A stretch of DNA of 29,427 nucleotides from Actinomycetota bacterium. Its GTDB lineage: Bacteria > Actinomycetota > Actinomycetes > Nanopelagicales > Nanopelagicaceae. Position 1 is the stretch's first letter. Each line of letters opens with the position of its first letter. The notes under the pieces were generated by a model. The model saw only the letters and a program-made list of their open reading frames with translations, was not told the DNA's origin and searched no databases. The position numbers were made by a program, and so were the translations under genes. The stretch spans positions 1-29,427 of the forward strand of contig JAQCAO010000003.1 in the NCBI GenBank assembly GCA_027731885.1, in the 5' to 3' direction. Of the stretch, positions 26,877 to 29,427 are shown piece after piece.

Positions 26877-27368
26877 ATGAGCGATAAAGCTACGCAAAAA
26901 GATTTAGATTGCATCGAAGCCCAGCTCGGAAGAACTCCGCGCGATGTACACGCGATTTCCTATCGCTGCCCTTGCGGCAATCCCGCAGTCGTTGAAACGC
27001 CACCGCGCCTAAGCCACGGCGAACCCTTTCCTACTTTCTACTACGCAACTTGTCCCCGTTTAACTGCGGCGATTTCAACGCTGGAATCAACTGGTTTAAT
27101 GGCGGATATGAATCAGCGCCTGACCACCGATCACGAACTCGCAGGTGCATATGCAGCAGCCCATGATGATTATCTAGCTGCACGTGCAGCGTTGAAGATG
27201 GATGTGCCAGAAGTAGAAGGAATCTCTGCCGGCGGAATGCCCAATCGCGTCAAATGTTTACATTCACTTGTTGCACATTCACTTTCAGCTGGACCTGACG
27301 TAAATCCCCTCGGGGATGAAGCGCTCTCAAAACTTCCTGAATGGTGGAAAGAGGAGCCATGCGAGTAG
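26877..27368 (+). CDS. DUF501 protein of unknown function
   Basis: A 163-residue protein of the DUF501 family, characteristic of actinobacteria. The core is visible: R-C-P-C-G-N-P-A-V-V-E-T-P-P-R-L (about 26-41), P-F-P-T-F-Y-Y-A-T-C-P-R-L, and the late R-V-K-C-L-H-S-L-V-A-H-S-L. The conserved Cys residues (C-x-C plus two later Cys and a His) suggest a metal or redox site. No function is established, and no membrane segment or signal is seen. It starts three bases after ftsB and overlaps ppx by ten bases, so it belongs to the same transcript. Confidence 0.92.
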   Translation: MSDKATQKDLDCIEAQLGRTPRDVHAISYRCPCGNPAVVETPPRLSHGEPFPTFYYATCPRLTAAISTLESTGLMADMNQRLTTDHELAGAYAAAHDDYLAARAALKMDVPEVEGISAGGMPNRVKCLHSLVAHSLSAGPDVNPLGDEALSKLPEWWKEEPCE

Positions 27369-28267
27369 CAGCCATTGATTGCGGGACCAACTCAATTCGT
27401 TTACTGATTGCAGATATTGATGGCACAAACTTTCGTGAAGTTATTCGTTTAATGGAAGTCGTCCGTTTGGGACAAGGCGTTGATAAGACTGGCCAATTTC
27501 ATCCCGATGCAATTGCTCGCACACTTGCTGCAGTAGATCTCTTTGCTACCGAGATCGCTAAACGAGGTGTTGAAAAGATTAGGTTCTGCGCAACCAGCGC
27601 CACCCGCGATGCAACCAACCGCGATCTATTTATCGAGGGCGTATTTGAACGTTTAGGAATTCGCCCTGGAGTTATCTCAGGCGATGAAGAAGCGCGCCTA
27701 TCGTTTATGGGAGCAACAAAAGATTTGCCTGCCAGCGATGGACCATTTCTTGTTATCGATATCGGCGGAGGTTCCACTGAATTCGTCTTCGGCACCGACT
27801 CGGTTGAAGCAGCTAAGAGCGTGAACATTGGCTGTGTTCGTATGTCAGAGCGCCACTTCACTGGAGACAAACCGGATCCAGGACAAGTTGCAGCGGCAAC
27901 TGAAGATATCGACGAAGCAATCGCACAAGCAGCAAAGATCGTCCCAATCACCAAAGCGCAGACACTGATCGCCGTTGCTGGCACTGCCACAACAGTTGCA
28001 GCGGCTGCGCTAGATCTTCCTGAATATGATCGTTACTCAATTCATCTCTCACATATTGCAGCAGAAAAAGTTCACCAAGTTTCGCAATCTTTCATAAAGA
28101 TGGATCGCGCCGAGCGCGAAGCACTTGGTTACATGCATCCAGGACGCGTTGATGTAATTTCCGCAGGATCACTTGTTCTCTCACGCATCATGCGCGCAAC
28201 GGGCGCAGCTGAATTCGTTGCATCCGAATCAGATATTCTCGATGGAATGGCGTGGTCGCTTGTATAA
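27359..28267 (+). CDS. ppx: Ppx/GppA-type exopolyphosphatase
   Basis: Hydrolyses polyphosphate or pppGpp. The 302-residue protein from ATG 27359 (GAGGAG close upstream) has A-I-D-C-G-T-N-S-I-R-L-L at the start and D-I-G-G-G-S-T-E-F near 132-140, the two phosphate loops of the actin-like ASKHA fold, and A-G-T-A-T-T. The short form lacks the C-terminal HD-type domain of E. coli Ppx, as in the mycobacterial Ppx1/Ppx2 proteins. An alternative GTG at 27341 would add six residues without homology. It overlaps DUF501 at its start and the glycosylase at its end. Confidence 0.93.
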   Translation: MRVAAIDCGTNSIRLLIADIDGTNFREVIRLMEVVRLGQGVDKTGQFHPDAIARTLAAVDLFATEIAKRGVEKIRFCATSATRDATNRDLFIEGVFERLGIRPGVISGDEEARLSFMGATKDLPASDGPFLVIDIGGGSTEFVFGTDSVEAAKSVNIGCVRMSERHFTGDKPDPGQVAAATEDIDEAIAQAAKIVPITKAQTLIAVAGTATTVAAAALDLPEYDRYSIHLSHIAAEKVHQVSQSFIKMDRAEREALGYMHPGRVDVISAGSLVLSRIMRATGAAEFVASESDILDGMAWSLV

Positions 28268-28952
28268 ATCGCTAGATCTCCTGGATTCAGCAATTGTTAA
28301 ATGCAAGAAGTGTCCAAGACTTGTGCAATGGCGCGAAGAAGTTGCGGTTGTAAAACGCAAGGCTTACGAAAACGAAAAGTACTGGGGTAAGCCCGTCCCA
28401 GGTTTCGGCCCCGCCAATGCGCAGCTAGTAATCCTTGGCCTTGCTCCCGGAGCGCACGGAGCAAACCGCACCGGCCGGGTATTCACTGGTGATTCCTCAG
28501 GGGATTGGTTATATAGATCCCTTCACAAGAATGGTTTAGCTAAAATTGCAACTAGCAAGAGTAAAGATGATGGCCAACAGCTGATTAATACACGCATCCT
28601 CTGCGCAGTTCGTTGTGCACCTCCCGATAACAAACCAAGCACCGAAGAGAAAAACACTTGTGCTCCCTTCTATACAAATGAAATTGCACTTCTGATGCCA
28701 ACGGCACGTTCATTTCTGGCACTTGGAAACTTAGCTTGGACCACACTTCTTATAACTCTTACAGAATTAGGATGCGAGATACCAAAACCAAAACCGAAAT
28801 TTGGACACGGTGCCACGGCGACATTTATTGCCCGAGATGGCATCAAAAGAAAAATAGTTGGCAGTTACCATCCCAGCCAACAGAACACATTTACGGGCAA
28901 ATTAACTGAGAAAGCGTTGGATTCGGTGATTAAAAAAGCAAGTAGACTCTGA
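28242..28952 (+). CDS. udgB: Family 5 (UDGb-type) uracil-DNA glycosylase
   Basis: Removes uracil (and often hypoxanthine) from DNA in base-excision repair. Visible motifs: an N-terminal K-C-K-K-C-P-R-L, V-P-G-F-G-P, the motif 1 loop G-L-A-P-G-A-H-G-A-N-R-T-G-R, F-T-G-D-S-S-G-D-W-L, and the late G-S-Y-H-P-S-Q-Q-N-T. Cysteines C-K-K-C plus C-A-V-R-C and a further Cys fit the 4Fe-4S cluster of this family. Motif 1 has Ala/His rather than the Asp of family 1, as in UDGb. The ATG at 28242 gives 236 residues and overlaps ppx by 26 bases; TTG 28260 is an alternative (230 residues) nearer the usual start. The frame stays open to 28173, but that part is shadow. Confidence 0.9.
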   Translation: MEWRGRLYKSLDLLDSAIVKCKKCPRLVQWREEVAVVKRKAYENEKYWGKPVPGFGPANAQLVILGLAPGAHGANRTGRVFTGDSSGDWLYRSLHKNGLAKIATSKSKDDGQQLINTRILCAVRCAPPDNKPSTEEKNTCAPFYTNEIALLMPTARSFLALGNLAWTTLLITLTELGCEIPKPKPKFGHGATATFIARDGIKRKIVGSYHPSQQNTFTGKLTEKALDSVIKKASRL

Positions 28953-28965
28953 CCCTTATCGCATG

Positions 28966-29038
28966 GCCCCGATAGCCCAATGGCAGAGGCAGAGGACTTA
29001 AAATCCTCCCAGTGTGGGTTCGACCCCCACTCGGGGCA
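28966..29038 (+). tRNA. tRNA with anticodon TAA (Leu by decoding), short variable region
   Basis: A 73-base cloverleaf. Acceptor GCCCCGA (28966-28972) pairs perfectly with TCGGGGC (29031-29037), and the discriminator is A. The D stem is GCC/GGC with the loop containing GG. The anticodon stem GAGGA/TCCTC encloses loop CTTAAAA, anticodon TAA (28999-29001), reading UUA. The T stem GTGGG/CCCAC has loop TTCGACC. The variable region is only five bases (29009-29013), whereas leucine tRNAs of bacteria normally have a long variable arm. CCA is not encoded. I recall similar short-arm TAA tRNAs being called Leu in other actinobacteria, but cannot verify it here. Confidence 0.85.
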
Positions 29039-29095
29039 CAACTTCGTGCTTAAAGTATCGCGCACTCAGTAAAAATAATCCAGTACTGAATTATG

Positions 29096-29117
29096 AATGC
29101 ATACATAAATGCATACA
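29096..29117. repeat. Tandem-like direct repeat AATGCATACA x2
   Basis: AATGCATACA occurs at 29096-29105 and again at 29108-29117, a 12-base period, in an AT-rich context. Each copy holds the palindrome ATGCAT, so the pair looks like two regularly spaced protein-binding half-sites. Function unknown. Confidence 0.6.
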
Positions 29118-29190
29118 CAATTAATACATAACTGCTGGAAGATTTGAAGGCGATAACCAGGTGCTCATTTCATTTCACCCCTGATCATCT

Positions 29191-29212
29191 GCGCTCGAGC
29201 AAAGCTCGCGCT
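29191..29212. repeat. GC-rich inverted repeat
   Basis: CGAGC/GCTCG with an AAA loop (about 29196-29208) is extended by GCG/CGC after a two-base bulge, giving a hairpin of about eight pairs in an otherwise AT-rich region. No T-run follows on either side, so it is not an obvious intrinsic terminator. Confidence 0.5.
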
Positions 29213-29236
29213 CCATCCGCCTCTGCCATTTGGCTA
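29212..29236 (-). repeat. Inverted fragment resembling the tRNA-TAA D-arm
   Basis: Read on the minus strand, 29236 to 29216 matches 28973-28993 of the tRNA at 19 of 21 positions, including 12 identical bases in a row (AATGGCAGAGGC at 28979-28990). The flanks do not fold into a full cloverleaf. It may be a remnant of a tRNA-associated insertion or a chance match. Confidence 0.45.
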
Positions 29237-29365
29237 AAGCAGACCCCCGGTTGTTAATTTTGAGCGTGAGGGTATCTGTACTTTCGCGATAGAAATATCT
29301 ACTAAGGCTAAAAATTCATAAAAAGGGTATGGCTATCACTATCCCCGCCGCCCTACTCTTCTAGG

Positions 29366-29427
29366 GTGCGAAAAAAGATTTTGAAAGCTGCGCTTGCATC
29401 GATTCTTGTAATCCCCTCAATCACTCC
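29366..29427 (+). CDS. Start of a probable exported protein, incomplete at window edge
   Basis: GTG at 29366 opens a frame running to the end of the window: M-R-K-K-I-L-K-A-A-L-A-S-I-L-V-I-P-S-I-T. A basic start followed by a hydrophobic core is a typical signal peptide. TTG at 29381 is an alternative in the same frame. No clear ribosome-binding site is seen. The mature protein lies outside the window, so nothing can be said about its function. Confidence 0.45.
   Translation, partial: MRKKILKAALASILVIPSIT

Larger units (their letters stand above)
29039..29365. other. Non-coding region after the tRNA, AT-rich with small repeats
   Basis: About 330 bases without a convincing gene on either strand, unusually long for this compact window. 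It contains a 10-base direct repeat, an inverted copy of part of the tRNA D-arm and a GC-rich hairpin, all listed separately. The left half is AT-rich; the part near 29190-29250 is more GC-rich. Possible frames are short and lack ribosome-binding sites. No integrase, attachment site or terminator was recognised. The last 100 bases probably hold the promoter for the gene starting at 29366. Confidence 0.6.

Noticed and set aside
29190..29240. Small minus-strand frame M-A-E-A-D-G-A-R-A-L-L-E-R-R
   Set aside because: Only 14 codons, no ribosome-binding site, no similarity; overlaps the tRNA-like fragment and hairpin.
29121..29250. Second, complete tRNA on the minus strand
   Set aside because: The D-arm resemblance is real, but no acceptor stem, anticodon arm or T arm can be formed around it.

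Overview
This window is a compact stretch of an actinobacterial chromosome. Evidence is gene content and order: fmdB, 5-FTHF cyclo-ligase, gephyrin-like moeA, rimJ-type GNAT, a small membrane protein, pmt, rsmI, metG, tatD, rsmA, ispE, glmU, prs, rplY, pth, mfd, mazG, eno, ftsB, DUF501 and ppx. From memory this matches Mycobacterium tuberculosis roughly Rv0991c to Rv1026, with local inversions and losses. By eye the base composition is only moderately GC, genes are tightly packed with many ATGA/GTGA overlaps, and there are no mycobacterial cell-wall genes. That fits a small-genome, low-GC freshwater actinobacterium such as the acI/Nanopelagicales group; this placement is an inference.

Layout. 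1-3730: start of an FmdB zinc-ribbon gene on the minus strand, then a translationally coupled plus-strand trio (CopC-like, CopD-CtaG fusion, acyl-CoA dehydrogenase). 3727-6683: cyclo-ligase (minus) divergent from a MoeA-like gene, a GNAT and a membrane protein; the MoeA-like protein and the membrane protein look like the Glp/GlpR cell-division pair, and the Glp homologue cleanly lacks MoeA domain II. 6687-13028: protein O-mannosyltransferase (minus), then rsmI-metG-tatD-rsmA-ispE. 13025-17484: a MarR regulator (minus), tRNA-Gln, glmU-prs, a promoter and leader, rplY-pth. 17501-20227: ppc (minus), interrupted by an in-frame UGA at a normally conserved Trp. 20349-28952: mfd, SurA-N-like lipoprotein, mazG, eno, ftsB, DUF501, ppx, family-5 uracil-DNA glycosylase. 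28966-29427: a tRNA with anticodon UAA but a short variable region, about 330 bases of AT-rich non-coding DNA with small repeats, and the start of a probable exported protein.

The genes are mostly housekeeping: translation quality and rRNA methylation (rsmI, rsmA, metG, pth, rplY), envelope precursor supply (ispE, glmU, pmt), nucleotide and phosphate metabolism (prs, mazG, ppx), DNA repair (mfd, udgB), central carbon (eno, ppc) and cell division (glp, glpR, ftsB). The items most worth following are the reduced Glp with its GlpR, the nonsense codon in ppc, the short-arm UAA tRNA, and the tRNA-derived inverted fragment downstream of it. No CRISPR array, insertion sequence or phage gene was seen.
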